Assembly (NCBI GenBank): GCA_002422205.1
Contig: DITS01000048.1
Span: 1 to 64,000, forward strand
Reading direction: 5' to 3'
DNA length: 64,000 nt
Source of the DNA: Alphaproteobacteria bacterium UBA6178
Lineage (GTDB): Bacteria > Pseudomonadota > Alphaproteobacteria > Rickettsiales > UBA3002
Both the position numbers and the translations under genes were made by a program. Shown piece by piece: positions 8,285-18,044 of this stretch (position 1 is the stretch's first letter; every line of letters begins with the position of its first letter). The notes beneath the pieces were generated by a model, which was given only the letters and a program-made list of their open reading frames with translations, was not told the origin of the DNA and ran no database searches.

Positions 8285-8860
8285 TTATCGGTTCGCCGGA
8301 ACCTCATCGGCAACATTCACATCGATCATGCCCAGCTTTTTGGCTTTGGTCAGTCGTTTGAGGATCATGTCGCGCTTGAGCTTGCTGATATGGTCAACGA
8401 ATACCACGCCGTTGATATGGTCGATTTCGTGTTGAATGCAGGTGGCCAAGAGCCCCTTGGCCTCGATGGTGTGTTGCGTGCCGTGCTCATCAAGAAAGCG
8501 CACGGTGACTTGCGCGGGGCGCTCCACATCGGAATATTGATCGGGAAAAGACAGACAGCCTTCATTGTAGCGCGACAGATCGCCGGATTCAGCGATGATT
8601 TCGGGATTAATCAGCACCATCGGTTTGAAATTCGCATTGTCGCTATCGCCATAGCGCGTGGCGGCGTTGGACAAATCGATCACAATAATACGCTTATGCA
8701 CGCCCACCTGTACGGCGGCGAGTCCGATGCCATGATTGGCATACATCGTCTCCAGCATATCCTTGCACAGCGTGCGGATGCTATCATCGACAGCTTCGAC
8801 TTTCTTCGAAGCCTGATTGAGTCGTGGATCGGGAGCGATAACCAGTGGGTAAACAGCCAT
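8285..8860 (-). CDS. def: Peptide deformylase
   Basis: Metalloenzyme that removes the N-formyl group from nascent proteins at the ribosome exit. The three family motifs are intact: GIGLAAVQVG, EGCLSFP (metal Cys) and QHEIDHINGVVF (two metal His and the catalytic Glu). At 191 residues it is slightly long because of a basic C-terminal tail. It starts nine bases after the gltX stop and is probably cotranscribed with gltX and fmt. Confidence 0.96.
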   Translation of the reverse strand: MAVYPLVIAPDPRLNQASKKVEAVDDSIRTLCKDMLETMYANHGIGLAAVQVGVHKRIIVIDLSNAATRYGDSDNANFKPMVLINPEIIAESGDLSRYNEGCLSFPDQYSDVERPAQVTVRFLDEHGTQHTIEAKGLLATCIQHEIDHINGVVFVDHISKLKRDMILKRLTKAKKLGMIDVNVADEVPANR

Positions 8861-8869
8861 ACGCCTAGT

Positions 8870-10225
8870 TTAACACGCTGCTTTAAGCCGCGCAAGTGTC
8901 TCGGTTTTACCCAAGATTGGCATGATCTCGAACAGGCTGGGCGCGCCGGTACTGCCGGTGAGCGCCACGCGGATGGGGGCCATTAATGCGCCGAGTTTCA
9001 GGCCATTCGCTTCGGCATGCGATTTGGCGACTGCCATCAGCGCGTCATGATCCCATGCGGGTGTGGCTTCGAGCACGGGGATGAAGGCGCTCAGTAGCGC
9101 TTTGCCGCCTTCAAGCTGTTGCTGGGCTTTGTCATCTTCGGGTGGAAGCGCTTGGGCATAAAAACGCGCCGATTCGGCCAGTGCCTTGAGCGTTTTAGCG
9201 CGGGGCTTTAAACCGGGCATGGCGGCGAGTAACAGGGCTTTATCGAGCTGAGGAATAAGCGGCGCCACATGCTTAACAAGGAGGGCGTTATCAGCTTCCC
9301 GAATATAATGGCCATTAAGATTATCGAGCTTATCAAAATCAAACCGTGCAGGGGCTTTATTGATGGCGGATAAATCGGAAAACCATTCGATGGCTTGTGC
9401 GGTAGAGATGATTTCATCATCGCCATGGCTCCAGCCGAGGCGCAGCAGGTAATTGCGCAAGGCTTCGGGCAGATAGCCCATGTCGCGGTAGGCATCGACA
9501 CCCAGCGCGCCATGACGTTTCGATAATTTCGCGCCGTCTGCGCCATGAATAAGGGGGATATGCGCAAAGACCGGCACATCCCAGCCCATCGCTTCATAAA
9601 TGATGCGCTGGCGGAAGGCATTGTTCAAATGATCGTCGCCGCGAATGATGTGGGTGATGCCCATATCATGATCATCGACCACGACGGCATGCATATAGGT
9701 GGGGGAGCCATCGGAGCGCAGGATAATGAAATCATCGAGCTGCGCGGCCTGCACTTCGACGCGGCCCTGCACCGCATCATCGATAACGAGGCTACCTTCG
9801 AGCGGGGCTTTGATGCGAATGGCGGGGGCAATACCATCAGGTGCGTCGCTGCGCTCGCGCCACGGGCTGCGGATGGGATGGCCGCTGGCACGGGCTTGTT
9901 CGCGCATTTGCTCCAGCTCGGCAGCGGAGCAATAACAATGATAGGCATGGCCCGACGCCACCAGCTGGTGCGCGACCTCGGCGTGGCGTGCTTCGGCTGC
10001 GGATTGGTAATAGGTTTCGCCGTTCCAGTTTAGTCCCAGCCATGTCATGCCATCGAGAATCGCTTGTGTGGCCTCGGTCGTGGAGCGGGCTTTGTCGGTA
10101 TCTTCGACGCGTAATAAAAACTGACCATTATGATGCCGCGCAAACAACCAGTTGAACAACGCCGTGCGCGCCCCGCCAATATGCAGGTAACCGGTGGGGG
10201 ATGGGGCGAAGCGGGTTTTGATCAT
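8870..10225 (-). CDS. gltX: Glutamate--tRNA ligase
   Basis: Class I aminoacyl-tRNA synthetase that charges tRNA-Glu. The opening [20 protein letters not shown] contains the HIGH-type motif (HIGG, 15-18) and the KMSKS-type motif appears as KLSKRHG. Length 451 fits the shorter bacterial GluRS type; alphaproteobacteria often have two gltX copies, one of which charges tRNA-Gln for the amidotransferase route, and the sequence alone does not tell which this is. The start codon is preceded after two bases by a CCTAAAA-type heptamer array rather than a clear ribosome site. Confidence 0.95.
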   Translation of the reverse strand: MIKTRFAPSPTGYLHIGGARTALFNWLFARHHNGQFLLRVEDTDKARSTTEATQAILDGMTWLGLNWNGETYYQSAAEARHAEVAHQLVASGHAYHCYCSAAELEQMREQARASGHPIRSPWRERSDAPDGIAPAIRIKAPLEGSLVIDDAVQGRVEVQAAQLDDFIILRSDGSPTYMHAVVVDDHDMGITHIIRGDDHLNNAFRQRIIYEAMGWDVPVFAHIPLIHGADGAKLSKRHGALGVDAYRDMGYLPEALRNYLLRLGWSHGDDEIISTAQAIEWFSDLSAINKAPARFDFDKLDNLNGHYIREADNALLVKHVAPLIPQLDKALLLAAMPGLKPRAKTLKALAESARFYAQALPPEDDKAQQQLEGGKALLSAFIPVLEATPAWDHDALMAVAKSHAEANGLKLGALMAPIRVALTGSTGAPSLFEIMPILGKTETLARLKAAC

Positions 10226-10227
10226 AA

Positions 10228-10263
10228 GGGTTAGGTTTTGGGTTATAGGTTTTAGGTTTTAGC
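10228..10263 (-). repeat. Heptamer array (CCTAAAA family) two bases upstream of gltX
   Basis: Plus-strand units TAGGTTT, TGGGTTA, TAGGTTT, TAGGTTT then TAGC, i.e. in gltX sense GCTAAAACC followed by further 7-base units up to two bases before the ATG. It stands in the divergent gltX/comEC spacer, directly beside the composite palindrome at 10269. Confidence 0.88.
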
Positions 10264-10268
10264 GGTTT

Positions 10269-10335
10269 GTCATTCCCGCGAAAGCGGGAATCTAGTCTTA
10301 CTTGCGTACTGGATTCCCGCTTTCGCGGGAATGAC
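10269..10335. repeat. Composite inverted repeat between gltX and comEC
   Basis: A near-perfect 67-base palindrome whose left arm starts GTCATTCCCGCGAAAGCGGG and whose right arm ends CCCGCTTTCGCGGGAATGAC. Its layout matches the dapD-dapE element at 4773-4840. It lies in the divergent promoter region of gltX and comEC. Confidence 0.9.
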
Positions 10336-10401
10336 GGTAGATAGGCGCCTGAGTAACGCTTTCGCTGGCACGCGTCAAGATTTTAGCCTAATGGATGGAA
10401 G

Positions 10402-12441
10402 ATGGGGAGCAAATGGATGCAATGGTTGCAGCAGGAGCGCAGCCGCTGGATGGCGTGGATACCGGTGCTGCTGGGCACGGGTATAGGGCTTTATTTTGCA
10501 CTGCCATTTGAGCCATCAGCATATAGCGTATTGCCTGTGATTGCGCTGATTGCACCCTGGCAGTATGCGCGAGCCAGAGGATGGCACAGCGCCCTGATTT
10601 TGGGGTGTTTGCTGCTAATGGGTTGCGGCCTGCTCTGGGCCAAGCTGATGAATGACTGGCGTGAAACAATCATGCTGGAAAAAGAGCTGCGCTTTGTGCC
10701 GATTCAGGGCCGTGTCATTGAGATCAGTGATGTGGAGGGCGGCTACCGCCTGACGATGGATCAGGTGCAGCTGGAAGGGGTGGAAGCTGGCATAACCCCG
10801 CAGCGTATCCGCTTGAAGCTACAAGGCAAGGCAGCGGGCGAAGGGTTGAAAACCGGCGACCAAATTGCGTTGCGTGGCGGGCTGTTGCCGCCCAGCGGGC
10901 CTGTGATGCCGGGCGCATTCGATTTTGCCCGCTTTTTTTATTATCGCGGCATTGGCGGGGTGGGCTATGGCATTCCGCCCATTACCAAACAGGCTGGGAA
11001 CGAAACGGGCGGGTTGTTTTTGACGCGCTGGCGTTCGGAGATTACGCAGCGTATTCGTGCGCAAATGGCCCCAACCGAGGGCACGGTAGCAGCGGCTTTA
11101 ATGACAGGGGAGCGCGCGGCAATTCCCGACGAGGTAACACAAGCCATGCGCATTACCAACCTGTCGCATTTGCTGGCCATATCGGGCATGCATATGGCGA
11201 TTGTCACGGGCATGATTTTTGTGGTCGTGCGCTATAGCTTGCTATGGCTGCCCGTCACGCAGCATTGGCGTTATATTAAACAGGCGGCAGCATGGGTGGC
11301 GCTGGTGGCGGGGGCGGGGTATTTGCTGCTGTCGGGATTGCCGATTTCGGCGACGCGTGCCTATATTATGGTGGCGCTGATGTTATTTGCGATTGTGATT
11401 CACCGCGAGGTGATGCCGGTGCGCTCGATTGCATGGGCGGCGGTGGTGTTGCTGCTGGTTGATCCGTCTAATTTGCTTGAGCCTGGGTTTCAGCTATCAT
11501 TCGGCGCAACGCTGGCGCTGATTTGCTGGTATGAATATCTGCGCAGCCGCGCGCAGGGCGATTGGTTTGAATCCTCACGCGTGCGGCGGGTGATATTGTA
11601 TCTGTTTGGGATATGCATGACCACGCTGGTGGCAGAAATCGCGACATTTCCGCTGGTGCTGTATCATTTTAATAATTTTTCCTTTGTCGGTATGCTGGCC
11701 AATGCGTTGGTGATGCCGATTGTAAGTTTTTTGATTATGCCTGCGGTGGTGCTGGCATTTATTGTAATGCCGGTGGGGCTGGAATATTGGCCATTACAAG
11801 CGGCGCAGCTGGGCATTGGCTGGATGCTGGACGTAGCGCGCTGGACGGCGGCGCTGCCTTATGCGAATTTATATGCCGTTGCGCCACCAAGCTGGGGGGT
11901 GGTGCTGATTGTGCTGGGCGCGTTGTGGCTGATGCTGTGGCAACAACGCCCGCGCTTATGGGGGCTTGTGGCTATCGCTATCGGGTTTGTGAGCATGTGG
12001 AGCGTGCAATTGCCCGATATGGTGATTAGCAAAGACGCCAAGCAAATTGCATGGCGGATGGACGGGCAAATGCAATTGCTTAAAGGCAGACCGGCGAGCT
12101 TCGTGCCGCAGCAATGGGCCTATCGTAGTGGCGAGGCCAGCCTGCCGACGCTGAAAGCGGGTAGCGATGCATTACGATGTGACCGCGTGGGATGCATTGC
12201 GCAGCATCAAAATGTAAAGCTGGCCATGGTGCGCGAGCAGGCCGCATTGGTCAAAGATTGCGCGCAGGCCGATATTGTGATCGCCCCGTTTATTGTGTGG
12301 GAAAGCGAATGCAGCCATCCGCTGGTAATTGACCGCCGCATGTTGCAGCGTGAAGGTGGTATATGGTTATGGCAACGCAAGGATGGCTGGGAAATCGGTA
12401 GCACGCGCCAAGCGCAAGGACGCAGACCCTGGTCACATTAA
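10402..12441 (+). CDS. comEC: ComEC/Rec2 family DNA-uptake channel protein
   Basis: Polytopic inner-membrane protein of 679 residues related to the ComEC/Rec2 channel that brings single-stranded DNA into the cytoplasm. An N-terminal DUF4131-type region (about 40-190) is followed by the Competence domain (about 230-510) with the signature LLAISGMHMAIVTG. The C-terminus is a short soluble domain (CDRVGCIA...DCAQADIVIAP...RRPW) and not the metallo-beta-lactamase domain of long ComECs, which is the usual alphaproteobacterial form. Its stop codon overlaps that of the convergent TraB/GumN gene in the four bases TTAA. Confidence 0.92.
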   Translation: MGSKWMQWLQQERSRWMAWIPVLLGTGIGLYFALPFEPSAYSVLPVIALIAPWQYARARGWHSALILGCLLLMGCGLLWAKLMNDWRETIMLEKELRFVPIQGRVIEISDVEGGYRLTMDQVQLEGVEAGITPQRIRLKLQGKAAGEGLKTGDQIALRGGLLPPSGPVMPGAFDFARFFYYRGIGGVGYGIPPITKQAGNETGGLFLTRWRSEITQRIRAQMAPTEGTVAAALMTGERAAIPDEVTQAMRITNLSHLLAISGMHMAIVTGMIFVVVRYSLLWLPVTQHWRYIKQAAAWVALVAGAGYLLLSGLPISATRAYIMVALMLFAIVIHREVMPVRSIAWAAVVLLLVDPSNLLEPGFQLSFGATLALICWYEYLRSRAQGDWFESSRVRRVILYLFGICMTTLVAEIATFPLVLYHFNNFSFVGMLANALVMPIVSFLIMPAVVLAFIVMPVGLEYWPLQAAQLGIGWMLDVARWTAALPYANLYAVAPPSWGVVLIVLGALWLMLWQQRPRLWGLVAIAIGFVSMWSVQLPDMVISKDAKQIAWRMDGQMQLLKGRPASFVPQQWAYRSGEASLPTLKAGSDALRCDRVGCIAQHQNVKLAMVREQAALVKDCAQADIVIAPFIVWESECSHPLVIDRRMLQREGGIWLWQRKDGWEIGSTRQAQGRRPWSH

Positions 12442-13397
12442 TCCTGTTTTTTAGGTTTGTTGATGACCGGATACACGGCGAAGCCTTCGGATTCGAACGC
12501 ATGCAGTAAGCCGGTTTCGCCGGGCAGATGCAACGCACCTACTGCGATCAATGTGGGTTGGTCAAGATGTGTGAGTGCGCGCTTGAGCATTAGCTTGTTG
12601 CGGTTATCAATCAGCCCTGCTTTAAGTTTTTTGGTCAATGCGGGGTGTCGTACCGCCATCTCGTCAAACATACGGTCGCTCATGCGTTCAATCGCGGCTA
12701 AATCCTGCGCCAGATAATAGCTGTTCAGCTCTTTAAACATCGCATCCATGGTATTAATTTGTTGCAGCGTGGCTTCTAAAAAGCCTTGTTGCTCTAGCGG
12801 GCTGAGGGAAGTGAATAAGGTAAGCTGCTCCTCGATTGTCTCGACGGCGTAAACCCTTTTGCCTTTGGACTGGGCCGCTTCCTGCAGTTTTTGATCGAGC
12901 ACAACACCGTCATCTTCGGGGGATGGGTATTGCACAATCAGCGCCAGCCCCCACGGGGTGTAGCGGTTGATCATGTCGGCATTCTGATTGAGAATCGGGC
13001 CAAGCTTGACCACGGCGGTATCGAATAACGGGCGAGGGATGAGCGTATGCAAGCCCGGATGACCATTTTGTAGCATCATCGTTTTCAGCGTTTTGATTTG
13101 GGATTTGGGTGTGACGATGATTTCCAGCACCAAGCGCGTGCTTTTATCGAGTGCCTTGAGGGCTTGGTCGAGGATGGGTTTCAGCGTTGGAGAATCGGAA
13201 TGAAACGTGCCGAATACATAGCTTTCTGGATATTTGCAGCGCTCCAACCGATACAGCAGACTTTGCGATGTGCCAGCGGCTAGCCGCTCGAGAATGGGCT
13301 GGTAATTCTCAGGGAGTGTGTCGGTGCATTTATCCTTGGCCGCATAAGCGGGTGTAATAAAAAGCAACGTACAGACAATAAAAAAGAGTAAACGCAT
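12438..13397 (-). CDS. TraB/GumN family protein, exported
   Basis: A 319-residue protein with a signal peptide (MRLLFFIVCTLLFITPAYAA). The TraB/GumN (PF01963) fold is indicated by SYVFGTFHSD near the N-terminus and by VGALHLPGETGLL near the C-terminus, the paired GxxH motifs thought to place metal ligands in this Tiki-like putative metalloprotease family. Its substrate is unknown. The stop codon overlaps comEC by 4 bases. Confidence 0.88.
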   Translation of the reverse strand: MRLLFFIVCTLLFITPAYAAKDKCTDTLPENYQPILERLAAGTSQSLLYRLERCKYPESYVFGTFHSDSPTLKPILDQALKALDKSTRLVLEIIVTPKSQIKTLKTMMLQNGHPGLHTLIPRPLFDTAVVKLGPILNQNADMINRYTPWGLALIVQYPSPEDDGVVLDQKLQEAAQSKGKRVYAVETIEEQLTLFTSLSPLEQQGFLEATLQQINTMDAMFKELNSYYLAQDLAAIERMSDRMFDEMAVRHPALTKKLKAGLIDNRNKLMLKRALTHLDQPTLIAVGALHLPGETGLLHAFESEGFAVYPVINKPKKQD

Positions 13398-13406
13398 CGC
13401 GGCAGT

Positions 13407-14153
13407 TTAGTAGCCTTCGCCCAAACCTGCAATGCTATTAAGGGTTTGCGAGCGGAATTCGCGCCGATAAATCACGTAAACGACCCAACCGGTGACCGCG
13501 ATGAAAATAAGCGGGTGTAAAAACCAGCTGATAGCGGCCAGCCCGAAATAATAGGCGCGCAGACCCATATTGAAATGCTGCGCGGCATTGCCTAACAGAT
13601 TACCAGCTTTAATGGCGTAATCCTCGTGCATTTCGGTACCTTCATTAGGGAAGGGGGCAGCGCCCACCAGCACACAGCAATAATTATACTGCCGTAACGA
13701 CCAGGTGAATTTAAAGAAGGCATAGGTAAAGATAATCGCCAGATTAAACAGCTTCACTTCCCACAAAAAGGCGGTGGATTGCATGGAAAATGGAATGGTA
13801 TCAATAAATTCGATCGCCGAATCGCGGTAGCCCATCACCGTGATCAGACCGATGAGAATAAAGATACTGGTATTAGCAAAAAAGGAGATAGAGCGCAGCA
13901 TATTGCCCATCAGCGTCGAATCGATCAGCCGGTTGTCGCGTTTGATCATTTGCCGCATCCAGCGCCAGCGCATGCGGTTCATCACCGGCATCAGATTGGT
14001 GGTGCGGTTGTATTGGCGGTCGGCATAGGCTGCGTAACCCCACCATGCGGTAATGAAAAACACTAATGCCACGACATCAAGCAGCAGAATATTTACACCG
14101 CCAGCAATGCTGATTCGCTCATATATATCAATTGGTAGGTCTGATGCGTCCAT
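13407..14153 (-). CDS. DUF599 family membrane protein
   Basis: A 248-residue integral membrane protein with about four hydrophobic segments (near 22-42, 95-112, 130-152, 205-230). The internal sequence WGYAAYADRQ and the later RAYYFGLAAISWFLHP match the DUF599 (PF04654) pattern. The function of the family is unknown. It lies 10 bases after the trpC end on the same strand and could be read through from the trp operon, though a role there is not implied. Confidence 0.83.
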   Translation of the reverse strand: MDASDLPIDIYERISIAGGVNILLLDVVALVFFITAWWGYAAYADRQYNRTTNLMPVMNRMRWRWMRQMIKRDNRLIDSTLMGNMLRSISFFANTSIFILIGLITVMGYRDSAIEFIDTIPFSMQSTAFLWEVKLFNLAIIFTYAFFKFTWSLRQYNYCCVLVGAAPFPNEGTEMHEDYAIKAGNLLGNAAQHFNMGLRAYYFGLAAISWFLHPLIFIAVTGWVVYVIYRREFRSQTLNSIAGLGEGY

Positions 14154-14163
14154 GTTGTTACCG

Positions 14164-14961
14164 CTACAGCGGCGCGCCGAGTAGCTGACGCGTCGCTTCT
14201 TCTATGTTGCGCTGCAACATTAGCGACTCTCCCACCAGAAAGCAATGCAAATTTGCAGCCTGCATGCTTTGGATATCGGCATGGCTGTGAATGCCGCTCT
14301 CACACACGACCACATAGTCTTGCGGCACCAATGCCCGCAAACGCGCGCTGGTTTCCAGATCAATTTCAAGCGTTTTAAGATTGCGGTTATTAATGCCGAT
14401 CAGCGGTGAAGACAGGCTGACCAACGCCCGCTCCAGCTCGCGCGCATCATGCACTTCCACCAGCACATCCATACCCAAATCAAAGGCGGCGTCTTCGAGA
14501 TCGGCGGCTTGCGCATCCGACAGGGCGGCCATAATCAGCAAAATGCAATCCGCCCCGATAGCGCGCGCTTCGGTAACCTGATAATCATCGAGCATGAAAT
14601 CTTTACGCAAGACCGGCAGGTTGCAGGCAGTGCGTGCTTCGACCAAAAAATCATTATGGCCCTGAAAATAGGGGATATCCGTTAGCACCGACAAACAGGT
14701 GGCGCCGCCGCGTGCATAGCTTTGCGCGATCTGGCCGGGGTGAAAATCCTCCCGGATCAGGCCTTTGCTGGGCGATGCTTTTTTGATTTCGGCAATCAAT
14801 GCAATGCCAGTGGCACTTTTTTTCTCCAATGCTTTGAAAAAACCACGCGCAGGCGGCGACACACATGCGCGATCCATTAAAGCGGAGGCGGGCAATGCAG
14901 CTTTGCAGCGGGCGATATGCTCGCGCTTTGTGTCGCAGATTTCTTTTAATATATCGCTCAT
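14164..14961 (-). CDS. trpC: Indole-3-glycerol phosphate synthase
   Basis: TIM-barrel enzyme of tryptophan synthesis that cyclises carboxyphenylamino-deoxyribulose phosphate to indole-3-glycerol phosphate. Typical motifs are [10 protein letters not shown], with the catalytic lysine, the segment [26 protein letters not shown] and VCESGI. Length is 265. The ATG overlaps the trpD stop by 4 bases (ATGA), so it is the last gene of ppiD-trpE-trpG-trpD-trpC. trpF, trpB and trpA are not in the window. Confidence 0.97.
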   Translation of the reverse strand: MSDILKEICDTKREHIARCKAALPASALMDRACVSPPARGFFKALEKKSATGIALIAEIKKASPSKGLIREDFHPGQIAQSYARGGATCLSVLTDIPYFQGHNDFLVEARTACNLPVLRKDFMLDDYQVTEARAIGADCILLIMAALSDAQAADLEDAAFDLGMDVLVEVHDARELERALVSLSSPLIGINNRNLKTLEIDLETSARLRALVPQDYVVVCESGIHSHADIQSMQAANLHCFLVGESLMLQRNIEEATRQLLGAPL

Positions 14962-15974
14962 GCATCGCTCTGGCTAAGGGTGGCCCATGCGTCTAATGTA
15001 CGGCTTGCGCGGCCAGAGTCAATCGCCTCAGCGGCGAGCATCGCCCCGATGGAGAGGCTATCCGCGCGCTCCGCGACAATCAAAGCCGCAGCGGCATTGA
15101 GCAACACCGCGTCGCGATAAGCGCCTTCGTCGCCGCTGAGCACGGCACGCAGAGCAGCGGCATTCGCGATGGCATCACCACCATGCAGCGCTTCCGGCGG
15201 ATAGCCGGATAATCCCGCATCGGCTGGGGTAACGCGCAAGGTGGAGATGGCACCATCGGCAAGCGCAGCCACCTGCGACGGGCCGCTGATGCTGAGCTCG
15301 TCCATCCCGTCCTCACCATGCACCACCCAGACAGCTTCACTGCCTAATGTATGCAGCACTTTAGCCAATGGTTCGACCAACGCGCCATCATACACGCCCA
15401 TGACCTGACGGCTGACGCTGGCGGGGTTGCATAACGGGCCGAGCAAATTGAAAATAGTGCGTGTGGCAAGCTGCTTGCGTGCGGCGGCGACATGGCGCAT
15501 CGCCGGATGAAACTGCGGTGCAGCGAGATAGCAGATACGTGCTTCTTCAAGGCAACGCTGCAACACGGCAATCGGTGCGTCGATACGGACGCCAAGCGCG
15601 GATAAAATATCGCTGGAGCCAGATTGCGACGAGACGGAACGGTTGCCATGCTTGGCCACCGGCACACCGCAAGCCGCAACCACAATAGCCACGGTGGTAG
15701 AAATATTGTAACTGCCGCTGTTATCGCCGCCGGTGCCGCAGACATCCATCGCATCAACGGGGGAGTCAAACGGCGTCATGGCCGAGCGCAGGGCTTGCGC
15801 GGCGGCAGTGATTTCGGTGAGGCTTTCGCCTTTTTGTTTGAGCGCCAGCAGGAAAGCTGCGATTTCATCATCCGACAATGTGCCCGAAATAATCTGCTCG
15901 AAGGTGACCATCGCCTGCTCTGGTGATAAATCGGCGCCCGATTGTAGCTGTGCAATCTGTGACTGCAACACCAT
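14958..15974 (-). CDS. trpD: Anthranilate phosphoribosyltransferase
   Basis: Transfers the phosphoribosyl group of PRPP to anthranilate. The glycine-rich [15 protein letters not shown] loop and [17 protein letters not shown] segment bind PRPP, and [14 protein letters not shown] is the following family motif. The ATG at 15974 shares one base with the trpG stop (TGATG); a GTG one codon earlier is possible. Length is 338. It sits between trpG and trpC with overlapping ends on both sides, indicating translational coupling. Confidence 0.97.
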   Translation of the reverse strand: MVLQSQIAQLQSGADLSPEQAMVTFEQIISGTLSDDEIAAFLLALKQKGESLTEITAAAQALRSAMTPFDSPVDAMDVCGTGGDNSGSYNISTTVAIVVAACGVPVAKHGNRSVSSQSGSSDILSALGVRIDAPIAVLQRCLEEARICYLAAPQFHPAMRHVAAARKQLATRTIFNLLGPLCNPASVSRQVMGVYDGALVEPLAKVLHTLGSEAVWVVHGEDGMDELSISGPSQVAALADGAISTLRVTPADAGLSGYPPEALHGGDAIANAAALRAVLSGDEGAYRDAVLLNAAAALIVAERADSLSIGAMLAAEAIDSGRASRTLDAWATLSQSDA

Positions 15975-16546
15975 CACAGACTATCCAGAAAATTCTTGAG
16001 CAGCGCATGGCCGGATTGCGAGGCGATGGATTCGGGGTGAAACTGCACGCCGTGGATTGGTAATGCGGTATGTTGCAGGCCCATGATGATACCGTCATCG
16101 GTCTCGGCGGTGATGGCTAAACAATCAGGCAATGTATCACGTTTCACAATCAGCGAATGGTAACGCGTGACGGTGAGCGGGTTGGGCAGGCCCTTAAATA
16201 CGCCGCTGCCCCCATGTTTAATGGCGCTGGTTTTGCCATGCATGGGCGCATCGGCGCGAATGACATCGCCCCCGAAAGCTTGGCCAATGGCCTGATGACC
16301 AAGGCAGACACCTAAGATAGGTTTTTTACCTTCGCTCATGCGGATGACATCGAGGCAGATGCCCGAATCATCCGGCGTGGCAGGGCCGGGGGAAATGATA
16401 ATGCCGTCGCTAGGGCGTGCCAGTAACTCGGTGGCCGTGGTTGCGTCATTGCGCACCACATCGACGCTTGCGCCCAACTCGCCGAAATAATGCAGCAGAT
16501 TGTAGGTGAAGCTATCGTAATTATCGATGAGGATGAGATGGGCCAT
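15974..16546 (-). CDS. trpG: Anthranilate synthase glutamine amidotransferase component
   Basis: Supplies ammonia from glutamine to TrpE. A class I amidotransferase of 190 residues starting [17 protein letters not shown], with the catalytic triad C81 (LGVCLGHQA), H170 and E172 (FHPES). The ATG at 16546 lies one base after the trpE stop; the longer frame to 16669 runs into trpE and is rejected. This is a separate TrpG, not the TrpE-TrpG fusion seen in some alphaproteobacteria. Confidence 0.97.
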   Translation of the reverse strand: MAHLILIDNYDSFTYNLLHYFGELGASVDVVRNDATTATELLARPSDGIIISPGPATPDDSGICLDVIRMSEGKKPILGVCLGHQAIGQAFGGDVIRADAPMHGKTSAIKHGGSGVFKGLPNPLTVTRYHSLIVKRDTLPDCLAITAETDDGIIMGLQHTALPIHGVQFHPESIASQSGHALLKNFLDSL

Positions 16547-16547
16547 G

Positions 16548-18044
16548 TTACCCTGCAAACTTTCCGGCTTCTTCTGCCGCGCGCATGACGGCTTTCGCCT
16601 TATTGATCGTTTCCTGATATTCGGCTGCCGGATCGGAATCGGCGACCACACCGCCGCCTGCCTGCACATGAATCATCCCGTCTTTGATTAAGCAGGTGCG
16701 CAGATTAATGCAAATATCCATCGAGCCATTCGAGGAAATATAGCCGGAGCCGCCCGCGTAAAAGCCGCGTCGCACCGGCTCTAATTCATCAATAATTTCC
16801 ATCGCGCGGATTTTGGGCGCACCGCTGACCGTGCCCGCCGGAAAGCCCGCCACCAGCGCGTCGATTGCATCATATTTAGGGTCTAGATCGCCCTCCACAT
16901 TCGAGACGATATGCATCACATGGCTGTAATATTCGACATTCATTTCTTCGGTGACACGCACGCTGCCGACTTTGGCAATGCGACCCACATCATTGCGCCC
17001 TAAATCGAGCAGCATCAGATGCTCGGCAAGCTCCTTTTGATCGGAGAGTAAATCGGCTTCGAGCGCGGCATCTTCGGCGGCGTCTTTGCCACGGCGACGG
17101 GTGCCGGCAATGGGGCGGATGGTGACTTTATCATCGCGCACACGCACTAAAATTTCGGGCGAAGAACCCACCAGTGTAAAACCGCTGAAATGCAGATAAA
17201 ACAAAAAGGGCGAGGGGTTCATTTGCCGCAATGACCGGTACATGGAAAGGGGCGGCAGGGTGAAAGGCGCAGAGAAACGCTGCGAGGGTACGCATTGGAA
17301 AATATCGCCTGCGACAATATACTCCTTCGCCTTATTCACCATTGCATGATAGTCGGCCTCGGGCATGTTCGACTGAAAATCGAGCGGGGCGCTGTCGCTG
17401 TGATGATAATAATGACGCTGATCAATCGGCCCTTGCAGACGGCTGACGGTGTGCTCAATCTCGCGCACGGTATCGGCGTAGCTGGCCTTGCTATCAGGCC
17501 ATACGGGGGCGATAATATAGACCACCCCATCGACCGAATCGAACACCAGCACAAGGGTGGGGCGCATGAAACACGCATCGGGTATGCCCAGCACATCGGG
17601 GTTGGCATCGGGCAAGCGCTCCATCAGCTTTACCATATCATAGGATAAATAACCGATAATACCGGCGGCCATCGGCGGCAGGGCTTCGGGAATCTCCATT
17701 TGAATATCACGCGCCAGTTTTTTCAGGCTGGAGAGGCTATCATCCCATGCGGGGGTGAAGGATTCTTCGCGAAAAGGCGGGGTGGTGCTGATTTCAGGCT
17801 TGTTGCCCATGCAGCGCCATAACAAGTCGGGCTTGAGGCCGATGATGGAATAGCGCCCGCGCACCTCGCCGCCTTCGACTGATTCGAGCAAAAAAGACGG
17901 CTCGCGCTCATCTTGCAATTTCAGCATGGCGGAAACGGGGGTTTCCAGATCGCTGACTAGTTTGGTCCATACCAGCTGCGGTTTGCCTTCAGCGCGCCGC
18001 CTGGCAAAATCATCCGCATTCGGGGTGATGGACAGCTCGATCAT
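16548..18044 (-). CDS. trpE: Anthranilate synthase component I
   Basis: Converts chorismate to anthranilate with ammonia from TrpG. The 498-residue protein has the chorismate-binding core with [34 protein letters not shown] and [19 protein letters not shown]. The N-terminal [15 protein letters not shown] contains the LLES element associated with tryptophan feedback binding in the family. The start ATG shares its A with the stop of ppiD. No leader peptide or attenuator is visible because the gene follows ppiD directly. Confidence 0.97.
   Translation of the reverse strand: MIELSITPNADDFARRRAEGKPQLVWTKLVSDLETPVSAMLKLQDEREPSFLLESVEGGEVRGRYSIIGLKPDLLWRCMGNKPEISTTPPFREESFTPAWDDSLSSLKKLARDIQMEIPEALPPMAAGIIGYLSYDMVKLMERLPDANPDVLGIPDACFMRPTLVLVFDSVDGVVYIIAPVWPDSKASYADTVREIEHTVSRLQGPIDQRHYYHHSDSAPLDFQSNMPEADYHAMVNKAKEYIVAGDIFQCVPSQRFSAPFTLPPLSMYRSLRQMNPSPFLFYLHFSGFTLVGSSPEILVRVRDDKVTIRPIAGTRRRGKDAAEDAALEADLLSDQKELAEHLMLLDLGRNDVGRIAKVGSVRVTEEMNVEYYSHVMHIVSNVEGDLDPKYDAIDALVAGFPAGTVSGAPKIRAMEIIDELEPVRRGFYAGGSGYISSNGSMDICINLRTCLIKDGMIHVQAGGGVVADSDPAAEYQETINKAKAVMRAAEEAGKFAG

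Noticed and set aside
8161..8316. N-terminal extension of the small secreted protein
   Set aside because: The extension translates a dispersed inverted repeat and hides a clear signal peptide start at 8160.
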